The position numbers were made by a program, and so were the translations under genes. This document shows, in pieces, positions 7,709 through 15,964 of a DNA stretch of 64,000 bases (the first letter of the stretch is position 1; the number at the start of each line of letters is the position of its first letter). The notes beneath the pieces are model-generated. The model was not told the DNA's origin, ran no database searches, and saw nothing but the letters and a program-made list of their open reading frames with translations. Origin of the DNA: Synechococcus sp. CBW1107 (GTDB lineage: Bacteria > Cyanobacteriota > Cyanobacteriia > PCC-6307 > Cyanobiaceae); assembly GCF_015841355.1 (NCBI RefSeq), contig NZ_CP064908.1, forward strand, positions 1,364,001-1,428,000. Reading direction: 5' to 3'.

Positions 7709-8806
7709 ATGACCGCATCACCACCGAGCACGGGCGTTCGTGAAGCCGTGCAGACCTATTACGGCAGCACCCTGGCCAGCAGCGCCGACCTGCGCACCAG
7801 CGCCTGCTGCGACGCCAGCGCGGTGCCCGCCGCCCTCAGGCCCCTGCTGGGCCGCCTCCATCCCGAGGTGCTCGCCCGCTACTACGGCTGCGGCCTGGTC
7901 TGTCCGCCCCTGCTGGAGGGCGCACGGGTGCTGGATCTGGGCTGCGGCAGCGGCCGTGACGCCTATCTGCTGGCCCAGCTGGTGGGGCCCACAGGCGCTG
8001 TGGTGGGGGTCGACATGACGGCCGAGCAGCTGGCGGTGGCCGAAGCCCACCGCGCCTTTCACGCCGAGTGCTTCGGCTACGACAACGTGCGCTTTCTGGA
8101 GGGCTACATCGAGGACCTGGAGCAGCTCGACCTGGAGCCAGGCAGCTTCGATGTGGTGATCTCCAACTGCGTGGTGAATCTCTCCACCGACAAGCTGGCG
8201 GTCCTGCGCGGCGTGCGGCGGTTGCTCAGGCCGGGAGGGGAGTTCTACTTCGCCGATGTCTACGCCGACCGGCGGGTGCCCCAGGCCCTGCAGGCCGACC
8301 CGGTGCTCTACGGCGAGTGCCTCAGCGGTGCCCTCTACTGGAACGATTTCCTGCGTCTGGCCCGCCAGGCGGGCTTCGCCGATCCGCGCCTGGTGCACGA
8401 TCGCCCTCTGGAGATCACCGACCCGGAACTGGCGGAGCGCACCGGTGAGCTGCGCTTCTTCTCCGCCACCTACCGGCTGTTCCGGATCGACGAGCTCGAG
8501 GATGCCTGTGAGGACCACGGCCAGGCCGTGATCTACAGGGGCACGATCCCCGGCCACCCCCACCGCCTCGACTTCGACAAGCACCACAGCCTGGACACGG
8601 GCCGGGTGTTTCCCGTCTGCGGCAACACCTTCCGGATGCTCCACCAGAGCCGGCTGGCGCCCCATCTCGACTTCATCGGCGCCGACTCCAGCGCCCACTT
8701 CGGCCTCTTCCCAGGCTGCGGCAGCGTGATGCCCTTCACAGCCGAAGTCCCCGCTGGTGTCAACGGCGCCACGCCAGCAGCGACAGGGTCCGCCTCCTGC
8801 TGTTGA
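7709..8806 (+). CDS. arsM: ArsM, arsenite S-adenosylmethionine methyltransferase
   Basis: A 365-residue class I methyltransferase that methylates trivalent arsenic stepwise. The SAM motif is VLDLGCGSGRD (74-84). The arsenic-binding cysteines of the family are present as C33/C34 (SACC), C154 (ISNCVVNLS) and C204 (GECLSGALY). The 50-residue spacing of the last two equals that of C174/C224 in the characterised algal CmArsM. The C-terminal domain carries further cysteines and the protein ends in Cys-Cys. The ATG at 7709 is chosen because upstream in-frame sequence is inside the preceding gene and lacks family character. It sits 43 bp after the fusion flavoprotein, with arsS upstream, giving a complete methylation-to-arsenosugar pair. 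Confidence 0.93.
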   Translation: MTASPPSTGVREAVQTYYGSTLASSADLRTSACCDASAVPAALRPLLGRLHPEVLARYYGCGLVCPPLLEGARVLDLGCGSGRDAYLLAQLVGPTGAVVGVDMTAEQLAVAEAHRAFHAECFGYDNVRFLEGYIEDLEQLDLEPGSFDVVISNCVVNLSTDKLAVLRGVRRLLRPGGEFYFADVYADRRVPQALQADPVLYGECLSGALYWNDFLRLARQAGFADPRLVHDRPLEITDPELAERTGELRFFSATYRLFRIDELEDACEDHGQAVIYRGTIPGHPHRLDFDKHHSLDTGRVFPVCGNTFRMLHQSRLAPHLDFIGADSSAHFGLFPGCGSVMPFTAEVPAGVNGATPAATGSASCC

Positions 8807-8993
8807 GGGCCTCGCTGCTGGTGGTGGCTGGCCAGATCCGAGCGAGCAGAAGGGGAGCGACCCCAGGCCGGGGGCACAAGCCCCTCGATAGCCGGGAATC
8901 AGCGCCTGCAGGCAGGAGGCGGAGACTCCTCGGTCGGCTTCGGCTCTTGAGACCCCCCATGGGAAGGTAACGGCTCTGTCGCGGGTCGCCGCC

Positions 8994-10250
8994 ATGGGCT
9001 GGACTCGCCCCTCCACGCGGTTCTGCATCTTCCTGACGCTGCTCAACGACCGTCTGGGGGAGAGCATCGTCTTTCCCCTGCTGCCATTCCTGCTGGCGAG
9101 TTTCACCAGTGGTGGACGCACCCTGGGGCTGCTGGCGGGCAGCTACGCCCTGGCCCAGTTCCTGTTCACCCCCCTGATCGGTGCCCTCAGCGACCGCTAC
9201 GGGCGCAAGCCGGTGATTGCCGGCTGCGTGGCCGGCTCGGTGCTGGGCCTGGGCGGTTTTGCCCTGACCCTGGCCGTGCCCTGGCCGGCGGGCAGCTCCT
9301 GGCCCCTGCCGCTGCTCTTCGGCGCCCGGCTGATCGATGGGGTGAGCGGTGGGACGGCCGCCACCGCCGGCGCGGTGCTGGCCGACATCAGCCCTCCTGA
9401 GAAGCGGGCCAAGGCCTTCGGGCTGATCGGCGTGGCCTTCGGGCTGGGGTTCATCCTCGGGCCGGCCCTGGGGGGGCTGCTGGCGGGGGTGAGTGTGACC
9501 CTGCCACTGCTGCTGGCGGTGGCGGTGGCGGCCGTGAACCTGGTGCTGGTGCTCACGGTGCTGCCGGAAACCCATCCCCCGGCCGCGCGCCTGGCCCTGC
9601 CCCGCAAGCGGGAGCTCAATCCGCTCACCCAGCTGATGCGGGTGTTCCGCAACCCCCGGGTTCGACGGCTCAGCCTGGCCTTCTTTCTGTTCTTTCTGGG
9701 CTTCAACGGCTTCACGGCCGTGCTGGTGCTCTATTTCAAACAGGTGTTCGGCTGGGGGCCGGAGCTGGCGGCCATGGCCTTCCTGGTGGTGGGCGTGGTG
9801 GCCACGGTGGTGCAGGGCGGCCTGATCGGACCGCTGGTGCAACGTTTCGGCGAAGGGCGCCTCAGCCTGGCCGGCCTGGGGCTGGTGGTCGTGGGCTGCC
9901 TGCTGATTCCCCTGGCCACGGAGGCCACGGCTCTGCCGGTGGTGTTCACCGCCCTGCCCCTGCTGGCCTGCGGCACCGGACTGGTCACCCCCTGCCTGCG
10001 CAGCCAGGTGTCGCGCCGGCTGGATGACAGCGGCCAGGGAGCGGCCCTGGGCAGCCTGCAGGGCCTGCAGAGCCTGGGCAGTTTCATCGGCCCGCCCCTG
10101 GCTGGCCTGGCCTATGACCTGGTGGGCAGGACCAGCCCCTTCTGGACCGGCATCGCCCTGTTCCTGGTGGTGGCCCTGCTGGTGGCAGGAGGTGGCCCCC
10201 TCAGCAGCCCCTCGACAAGCAAGCCCGCGACAGTGCCCCCCGGCCCTTGA
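8994..10250 (+). CDS. MFS transporter, drug/metabolite exporter type
   Basis: A 418-residue protein with about 12 hydrophobic segments. The major facilitator loop 2-3 motif is visible as GALSDRYGRKP, and a motif-C-like glycine-rich helix as GVAFGLGFILGPALGG (segment 5), which marks antiporters of the TetA-like drug:H+ group. The substrate is unknown. It lies 187 bp after arsM, with a gap that may hold its own promoter, and 29 bp before ppk1. Export of an arsenic compound is possible from its position but not shown by the sequence. Confidence 0.85.
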   Translation: MGWTRPSTRFCIFLTLLNDRLGESIVFPLLPFLLASFTSGGRTLGLLAGSYALAQFLFTPLIGALSDRYGRKPVIAGCVAGSVLGLGGFALTLAVPWPAGSSWPLPLLFGARLIDGVSGGTAATAGAVLADISPPEKRAKAFGLIGVAFGLGFILGPALGGLLAGVSVTLPLLLAVAVAAVNLVLVLTVLPETHPPAARLALPRKRELNPLTQLMRVFRNPRVRRLSLAFFLFFLGFNGFTAVLVLYFKQVFGWGPELAAMAFLVVGVVATVVQGGLIGPLVQRFGEGRLSLAGLGLVVVGCLLIPLATEATALPVVFTALPLLACGTGLVTPCLRSQVSRRLDDSGQGAALGSLQGLQSLGSFIGPPLAGLAYDLVGRTSPFWTGIALFLVVALLVAGGGPLSSPSTSKPATVPPGP

Positions 10251-10279
10251 TTGCTACCTTCCCCCCAAGAGCCCCAGCC

Positions 10280-12427
10280 ATGGATCCGGTGATGAATGAA
10301 CCCGTCGTGGCACCGGAGCTTTACATCAACCGGGAGCTGAGCTGGATCGCCTTCAACAGCCGCGTGCTGGCCCAGGCCCTCGAGCCCACCACGCCGTTGC
10401 TGGAGCAGGCGAAATTCAGCGCCATCTTCAGCAACAACCTCGATGAGTTCTTCATGGTCAGGGTGGCGTCCCTGAAGTCGCAGCTGGAGGCAGGCCTCTC
10501 CACCCTCAGCGACGACGGGCTCACCCCCAGGCAGCAGCTGGAGGCCATCCAGCAGAAACTGCGCCCGCTGCTGGAGCAGCAGCAGGCCCACTACCGCCAT
10601 CACCTCAAGCAGGCGCTGTTCGATCAGGGTGTTCAGCTGATCGACTACCAACGCCTGAACAAACAGCAGAAGACCTGGGTCAACACCTACTTCCGAACGG
10701 CCATCTTTCCGGTGCTCACCCCCCTGGCGGTGGACCCGGCCCATCCCTTCCCGTTCATGAGCAACCTCAGCTTGAACGTGGCGGCGCTGATCCGCGATCC
10801 CGACACCGGACAGCAGCAGTTCGCCCGCGTGAAGGTGCCCACCAAGACCCTGCCGCGCTTCGTCGAGATTCCCACCGAGCTCTGCACCCGCGAGCCTTCT
10901 CCCGTGTACACCGTGGTGCCCCTTGAGCAGGTGGTGGCCTTCAACCTGCAACTGCTCTTCCCCGGGATGACGATCGAGGGGCATTACTTCTTCCGCATCA
11001 CCCGCGACGCCGACCTGGAGCTGCGGGATCTGGAGGCCGACGACCTGATGGAGGCCCTGCAGGAGGGCCTGCGCAAACGCCGCCGCGGTGGTGAGGTGGT
11101 GCGGCTCGAGGTGGCCGACGAGATGCCGGAGGAAGTGGTGGATCTGCTGATGGAGGGCACCGATGTGGATTCGGCGGACCTCTACCGGATCAATGGTCCC
11201 CTCGGGCTTGACGACCTGATGCGCCTGCTGGCGATCCCCCTGCCCCAGCTCAAGGACAAGCCCCACCAGGGCCGCACCGCCCCGGCCCTGGCCAGGGCTC
11301 AGAAGAGCCGCCTGGGGGATGGCTCGATCAAGGCGGAGGAATTCGAAAGCATCTTCGCCGCGATCCGCCGCAGCGATGTGCTGCTCCACCACCCCTACGA
11401 CCTCTTCTCCACCTCGGTGGAGGAGTTCATCAACCAGGCCGCCGACGACCCCTCGGTGCTCGCCATCAAGATGACCCTCTACCGCACCTCCAAGGATTCG
11501 CCGATCATCGCGGCGCTGATCCGTGCCGCCGAGAACGGCAAGCAGGTGATGGCCCTGGTGGAGCTCAAGGCGCGCTTCGATGAGGACAACAACATCCAGT
11601 GGGCCCGTCAGCTGGAGCACTCCGGCGTTCACGTGGTCTATGGCGTGCTGGGCCTCAAGACCCACACCAAGATCATGCTGGTGGTGCGCAAGGAGAAAGA
11701 GCGCCTGCGCAGCTACGTGCACATCGGCACCGGCAACTACAACTCCAAGACGTCCAGCCTCTACACCGACATCGGCCTGCTCTCGGCCGAGCCTGATCTG
11801 GGGCAGGATCTGGTGGAGCTGTTCAACTATCTCACCGGCTTCTCGAAACAACAGAGCTTCCGCAGTCTGCTGGTGGCGCCGGTCACCCTGCGCAAGGGAA
11901 TGGAGGCCCTGATCCAGCGGGAAATCAGCCACGCCCGCGAGGGCAAGGGCGGACACATCCGCGCGAAGATGAATTCCCTGGTGGATCCAGCGATCATCGC
12001 TCTGCTCTATGAAGCCTCCCAGGCCGGGGTGGTGATCGAGCTGGTGATCCGCGGCATGTGCTGCCTGAGACCCGGGGTGCCTGGCGTGAGCGAAACGATC
12101 CAGGTGATCAGCATCATCGGCCGCTTTCTCGAGCACTCCCGGATGTTCTGGTTCGCCAACGCCGGCGAGCCTGAGATGTACATCGGCAGTGCCGATTGGA
12201 TGCCACGCAACCTCGACCGACGTGTCGAAGCGGTGACGCCGATCAAGAATCCGCAGCTGCGCGGCCAGCTGGAGCGCCTCATGGACATCTACCAGAACGA
12301 CAACTCCACCGCCTGGGACATGCAGAGCGACGGCAGCTTCATCCAGCGTCGGCCCGGCGGCGAGCCCCACTGCGCCCAGCTCGATCTGATCAAGCAATGG
12401 CGGACGGGCCTGACGGCCCAGGCCTGA
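10280..12427 (+). CDS. ppk1: Polyphosphate kinase 1
   Basis: Makes polyphosphate from ATP. From the ATG at 10280 the protein is 715 residues and begins in the conserved YINRELSWIAFNSR segment; an upstream in-frame start at 10247 overlaps the transporter gene and adds nothing conserved. The phospholipase-D-like core is clear: the autophosphorylated histidine motif GLKTHTKIMLVVR, HIGTGNYN, NNLDEFFMVR and, near the end, GSADWMPRNLDRRVE. It follows the MFS gene closely and is probably cotranscribed. A sigma factor gene with its own regulatory region follows. Confidence 0.96.
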   Translation: MDPVMNEPVVAPELYINRELSWIAFNSRVLAQALEPTTPLLEQAKFSAIFSNNLDEFFMVRVASLKSQLEAGLSTLSDDGLTPRQQLEAIQQKLRPLLEQQQAHYRHHLKQALFDQGVQLIDYQRLNKQQKTWVNTYFRTAIFPVLTPLAVDPAHPFPFMSNLSLNVAALIRDPDTGQQQFARVKVPTKTLPRFVEIPTELCTREPSPVYTVVPLEQVVAFNLQLLFPGMTIEGHYFFRITRDADLELRDLEADDLMEALQEGLRKRRRGGEVVRLEVADEMPEEVVDLLMEGTDVDSADLYRINGPLGLDDLMRLLAIPLPQLKDKPHQGRTAPALARAQKSRLGDGSIKAEEFESIFAAIRRSDVLLHHPYDLFSTSVEEFINQAADDPSVLAIKMTLYRTSKDSPIIAALIRAAENGKQVMALVELKARFDEDNNIQWARQLEHSGVHVVYGVLGLKTHTKIMLVVRKEKERLRSYVHIGTGNYNSKTSSLYTDIGLLSAEPDLGQDLVELFNYLTGFSKQQSFRSLLVAPVTLRKGMEALIQREISHAREGKGGHIRAKMNSLVDPAIIALLYEASQAGVVIELVIRGMCCLRPGVPGVSETIQVISIIGRFLEHSRMFWFANAGEPEMYIGSADWMPRNLDRRVEAVTPIKNPQLRGQLERLMDIYQNDNSTAWDMQSDGSFIQRRPGGEPHCAQLDLIKQWRTGLTAQA

Positions 12428-12455
12428 GCGCTCGCGACTCCGACCTGGCCCTAGG

Positions 12456-12471
12456 TGTAAGCATCGCTACA
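12456..12471 (+). promoter_or_regulatory. NtcA-type box upstream of group 2 sigma gene
   Basis: TGTA-N8-TACA, a perfect match to the NtcA consensus, inside a slightly longer inverted repeat (GGTGTA and TACACC, 12454-12473). It lies about 140 bp before the sigma factor ATG. The nearest -10-like hexamer, TAACTC at 12497, is 26 nt away, a little more than the usual 20-24 nt, and its last base departs from TAN3T. Nitrogen control of a group 2 sigma gene has precedent in cyanobacteria (sigE of Synechocystis). Confidence 0.6.
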
Positions 12472-12609
12472 CCAGTTGGCCAATTGGCATCAGGGATAAC
12501 TCAATGAAGAAAAGTAGCATTGCTCCTTTAGGGATTTTTCGGATTCCTGCTGCAGCCAACCACCTGACCCTGCTACATTCCGCGCACAACACTTTCGGAG
12601 GCTGGGGTG

Positions 12610-13590
12610 ATGGGGACACCTTTGCAATCCACCCCTGCCACAGGCCTCGCTTCCAAGAAAGCGAAGCCAGCGGCACGGGCGGCTCAGCCCAAAACCGGAA
12701 GCGGTCGGCTCAGCGCCGATTCCATCGGTTGGTATCTCAGCAACATCGGCCGGGTTCCTCTGCTGACGGCATCTGAAGAGATTGAGCTGGCTCACCACGT
12801 GCAGACGATGAAGCGTCTGCTGGAATTACCCGACGCTTCCCTCAGCCCCCGCCAGCGTCATCAGATCCGCATGGGCGGCCGGGCCCGTGACCGCATGATG
12901 GCCGCCAACCTCAGGCTGGTGGTGAGCGTTGCCAAGAAGTATCAGAACCAGGGGCTTGAGCTGCTCGATCTCGTCCAGGAAGGGGCCATCGGTCTGGAGC
13001 GTGCCGTCGACAAGTTCGATCCCGCCATGGGCTACAAGTTCTCCACCTATGCCTACTGGTGGATACGCCAGGGTATGACCCGGGCCATCGACAACAGTGC
13101 CCGCACGATTCGCCTGCCCATCCATGTGAGTGAAAAACTCTCGAAGATGCGCCGCATCACCCGGGAGCTCTCGCACCGCTTCGGCCGCCAGCCCAACCGG
13201 CTGGAGCTGTCCCATGCCATGGGCATGGACATCAAGGATCTGGAGGATCTGATTTCCCAGAGCGCCCCCTGCGCCTCCCTCGACGCCCACGCCAGGGGCG
13301 AGGAAGATCGCAGCACGCTGGGCGAGCTGATCGCCGATCCGGCCAGCGCCGAGCCCATGGATCACATGGACCGCTCCATCCAGAAGGAGCACCTCGGCGC
13401 CTGGCTCTCCCAGCTCAATGAGCGGGAGCAGGAGATCCTCCAGCTGCGCTTCGGACTCGAAGGCAAGGAACCTCTCACCCTCGCCGAGATCGGCCGCAAG
13501 ATCAACGTCTCACGCGAGCGTGTGCGCCAGCTCGAAGCCAAGGCGATCATGAAACTCAGGCTGATGAGCAATCTCCAGCAGGCCGCCTGA
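12610..13590 (+). CDS. Group 2 (RpoD-like, non-essential type) sigma factor
   Basis: A 326-residue sigma-70 protein without the long region 1.1 of the main RpoD. It has region 1.2 (SIGWYLSNIGRVPLLTASEE), region 2 (LRLVVSVAKKYQNQGLELL, DLVQEGAIGLERAVDKFD, FSTYAYWWIRQGMTRAI), region 3 and region 4 (LRFGLEGKEPLTLAEIGRK, NVSRERVRQLEAKAI). ATG 12610 is preferred over GTG 12607 because GGAGG at 12597-12601 is 8 nt upstream of it. Group 2 sigmas in cyanobacteria adjust transcription to nutrients, light and stress. The NtcA box upstream points to nitrogen status. Which named group 2 sigma it corresponds to is not settled from sequence alone. Confidence 0.93.
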   Translation: MGTPLQSTPATGLASKKAKPAARAAQPKTGSGRLSADSIGWYLSNIGRVPLLTASEEIELAHHVQTMKRLLELPDASLSPRQRHQIRMGGRARDRMMAANLRLVVSVAKKYQNQGLELLDLVQEGAIGLERAVDKFDPAMGYKFSTYAYWWIRQGMTRAIDNSARTIRLPIHVSEKLSKMRRITRELSHRFGRQPNRLELSHAMGMDIKDLEDLISQSAPCASLDAHARGEEDRSTLGELIADPASAEPMDHMDRSIQKEHLGAWLSQLNEREQEILQLRFGLEGKEPLTLAEIGRKINVSRERVRQLEAKAIMKLRLMSNLQQAA

Positions 13591-13636
13591 GCCGGGGCTG
13601 CTGGCAGGCTGGGTCCCGCCTGCTGGGAGTCAACCC

Positions 13637-14287
13637 GTGATGGGGGTGGCTTTGGTCTCGCTCTGGCTGGCCGCTGTGCTGGGCCTGGCCCTGTGGACGC
13701 GCCGGCGCTGGACCGATCAGCCCGAGTGGAGTCGCAAGGTGCTGCACATCGGCACAGGACCGGTCGTGCTGATCGCCTGGGCCACCGGGATCGATCGCTC
13801 GATCGCCCTGCCGGTGGCGGCCCTGGTCACCCTGCTGGCGGCCCTGAACCACCGCCTCCGCGTGCTGCCGGCCATCGAGGACGTGGGGCGCCACAGCTAT
13901 GGAACAGTGGCCTATGGCGCCGCCATCACCGTGTTGCTGGTGCTGTTCTGGCCGGCGCAGCCGCGGGCCATGGTGGCGGGGGTGCTGGTGATGGCCCTGG
14001 GAGATGGCCTCGCCGGGCTTCTGGGACCCTGGATCCCCTCGCCGAGCTGGTTGATCCTGGGGCAGCGCAAATCGGTGGTGGGCACCACAGCCATGGCCGG
14101 CATGGCCCTGATGGTGCTGCTGCTGCTGCGCCAACTGGGGGGGTCCGGCGGCCCCAGCCCAGTCGCCCTGGTGCTGATCAGCCTGGCGGCCACCCTGCTG
14201 GAGCAGGTCGCCGTGCTCGGGCTGGACAACCTCAGCGTTCCCGTGGCGACGGGCCTGCTCTGGAGCTGGCTGTCGCTCAGGCCCTGA
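13637..14287 (+). CDS. Phytol/dolichol kinase family membrane protein
   Basis: A 216-residue, mostly hydrophobic protein with about six to seven membrane spans. It has the CTP-dependent polyprenol kinase pattern: RKVLHIGTGP (32-41), an acidic GDGLAGLLG motif and LGQRKSVVGTTAMAG. In cyanobacteria this family includes VTE5/VTE6-like kinases, which salvage phytol from chlorophyll breakdown for tocopherol or chlorophyll synthesis. Whether the substrate here is phytol, phytyl phosphate or another prenol cannot be read from the sequence. GGGAG at 13625-13629 suits the GTG at 13637; an ATG follows immediately. It converges with and overlaps the next gene by 11 bp. Confidence 0.75.
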   Translation: MMGVALVSLWLAAVLGLALWTRRRWTDQPEWSRKVLHIGTGPVVLIAWATGIDRSIALPVAALVTLLAALNHRLRVLPAIEDVGRHSYGTVAYGAAITVLLVLFWPAQPRAMVAGVLVMALGDGLAGLLGPWIPSPSWLILGQRKSVVGTTAMAGMALMVLLLLRQLGGSGGPSPVALVLISLAATLLEQVAVLGLDNLSVPVATGLLWSWLSLRP

Positions 14288-14618
14288 GCATCCCCTCGCA
14301 GCGATGCTGCCAGTCGGTGGGAGTACCGAGGCCTGCCACCACCAGACGATCGCTGGGCTCGGCCTTGAGACGCAGCTGCCACTGGCGGATCACTTCGGCC
14401 CGATCCATCCAGGCCTGCAGCACCGTGGTCTCGATTCTCTCGGGATCCCAGCCCCGCTGACGGGCTGAACCCAGGGCCCAGCTGAGGAGATCATCGAGCT
14501 GAAACGGTCGAAAGCCTGCGAAAACGGGCCCTGTGAGCTCTTTGGAATGGCCACTCTGCTCGAGATAGAACAGCTGGAGAGGTTCGCTCAAGCCGCAGAA
14601 CTGGAGGAGATAAGACAT
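14277..14618 (-). CDS. Conserved-looking hypothetical protein
   Basis: A 113-residue soluble protein that I do not recognise. ATG 14618 is chosen over the in-frame ATG at 14663 because AGGAG lies 8 nt upstream of 14618. It starts MSYLLQFCGLSEPLQLFYLE and has an acidic/aromatic middle (PFQLDDLLSWALG) and a charged C-terminal helix. Its coding-like base use and good ribosome-binding site support a real gene. Its 3' end overlaps the phytol-kinase-like gene on the other strand. Confidence 0.6.
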   Translation of the reverse strand: MSYLLQFCGLSEPLQLFYLEQSGHSKELTGPVFAGFRPFQLDDLLSWALGSARQRGWDPERIETTVLQAWMDRAEVIRQWQLRLKAEPSDRLVVAGLGTPTDWQHRCEGMLRA

Positions 14619-14722
14619 GGCATGAACTCCTGATGCATCACAGGATGCCTCAAGGAACAGCAACTTAGTGGGCCTTCCCGAATCAACTGTTCAACAGGAA
14701 CATCCCGTTGCAAAGCATGATT

Positions 14723-14749
14723 CTGGCAGTCTCACTCTGGGAGTGCCAG
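14723..14749 (-). terminator. Weak hairpin downstream of DAHP synthase
   Basis: CTGGCA and TGCCAG arms plus an inner CTC/GAG pairing form an imperfect stem 12 bp past the stop of the DAHP synthase gene. No T-run follows, so a terminator role is only a possibility. Confidence 0.3.
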
Positions 14750-14760
14750 AGCTAATCCAA

Positions 14761-15834
14761 TCAGACCGGAGCCAGGTTGGCGGACTGGGCTTCAGCCACC
14801 GCTTCGGCCAGCCCCTCCAGCACCGTGCGCGTGGTCTCCAGGTCGATGCAGGCATCGGTGATGCTCTGGCCGTAGGCGAGCTGGCTCAGGTCAGCCGGGA
14901 TCTTCTGATTGCCGGCCACCAGATGACTTTCGATCATCACCCCCATCACATGGCGTGAGCCGGCACGCACCTGGCCGGCCACCTCGGCGAGCACCTCTCC
15001 CTGGCGCCGGTAGTCCTTGTTGGAATTGCCGTGACTGCAGTCGACCATCAGCCTGGCCGGGAGACCCTCCTTCCGCAAGGCAAGGGCTGCCTGCTCAATG
15101 GCCTCCGGGTGGTAGTTGGTGCCTCCCTTGCCGCCGCGCAGCACCAGATGGCCATCGGGGTTGCCGGTGGTGGAGACGATCGCGGCATGGCCCAGCTGGC
15201 TGATGCCGAGGAAATGGTGGGGCTTGGAGGCGGCCTGCATGGCATGAATGGCCGTGACGGCACTGCCATCGGTGCCGTTCTTGAAGCCGATCGGCATCGA
15301 CAGGCCCGAGGCCATCTCCCGGTGGGTCTGGCTTTCGGTGGTGCGTGCCCCGATCGCTGTCCAGCCGATCAGATCGGCGATGTACTGGGGCACCACCGGA
15401 TCGAGCAGCTCGGTGGCCGCAGGCAGCCCCATCTCGGCCAGGTGCACCAGCAGGCCCCGCGCCAGGCGCAGACCGGTGTTGATGTCGTAGCTGCCGTCGA
15501 GGTGGGGATCGTTGATCAGGCCCTTCCAGCCCACGGTGGTGCGGGGCTTTTCGAAATACACCCGCATCACCACCTCCAGCTGGTCGCGGTGGCGTTCACG
15601 CACCTCGGCGATGGCGTCGGCGTAGGCCCGGGCGGCCTTCACGTCATGCACCGAACAGGGACCGACGATCACCAGGAGGCGGGAATCCTGCCCGTGCAGG
15701 ATCTCCTTGATCCTCTCGCGGGCATCGAGCACTGTGCGGGCCGCCCTCTGGCTCAGGGGCAGTTCGCGATGGAGAACGGCCGGTGCCACCAGCGGCCGTG
15801 TCTCCACGATGTGGAGGTCGGAGGTGGTCAGCAT
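14761..15834 (-). CDS. 3-deoxy-7-phosphoheptulonate (DAHP) synthase, class I
   Basis: First enzyme of the shikimate pathway, condensing phosphoenolpyruvate and erythrose 4-phosphate. The AroFGH-type motifs are present: LLVIVGPCSVHD, MRVYFEKPRTTVGWKGLINDP (core residues R, K, P), IGARTTESQTHREMASGLS, GFKNGTDG, LRGGKGGTNY and DCSHGNSNKD. ATG 15834 gives 357 residues, matching the family; an earlier in-frame ATG at 15894 would add 20 residues lacking similarity. It is divergent from acnB across 130 bp. The feedback-inhibiting amino acid cannot be inferred safely, so I give no aroF/aroG/aroH symbol. aroE, another pathway gene, lies at 29.4 kb. Confidence 0.95.
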   Translation of the reverse strand: MLTTSDLHIVETRPLVAPAVLHRELPLSQRAARTVLDARERIKEILHGQDSRLLVIVGPCSVHDVKAARAYADAIAEVRERHRDQLEVVMRVYFEKPRTTVGWKGLINDPHLDGSYDINTGLRLARGLLVHLAEMGLPAATELLDPVVPQYIADLIGWTAIGARTTESQTHREMASGLSMPIGFKNGTDGSAVTAIHAMQAASKPHHFLGISQLGHAAIVSTTGNPDGHLVLRGGKGGTNYHPEAIEQAALALRKEGLPARLMVDCSHGNSNKDYRRQGEVLAEVAGQVRAGSRHVMGVMIESHLVAGNQKIPADLSQLAYGQSITDACIDLETTRTVLEGLAEAVAEAQSANLAPV

Positions 15835-15964
15835 GCCAGGAGCGGTCGTGAACCGTGGGCGAATCTCCCACCCTAGAGACTCCCTTCGCGGCATCTTTGG
15901 CAGCGACGGTGACTGAGGAGGGGCCCTCGGCCGGAAACAATGGGATTACCTCCCTCGTTTCGCC

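Noticed and set aside
8807-8993. Riboswitch or small RNA between arsM and the MFS gene
   Set aside because: Some short hairpins are possible but no recognisable aptamer or terminator; chance pairing in GC-rich sequence explains them.
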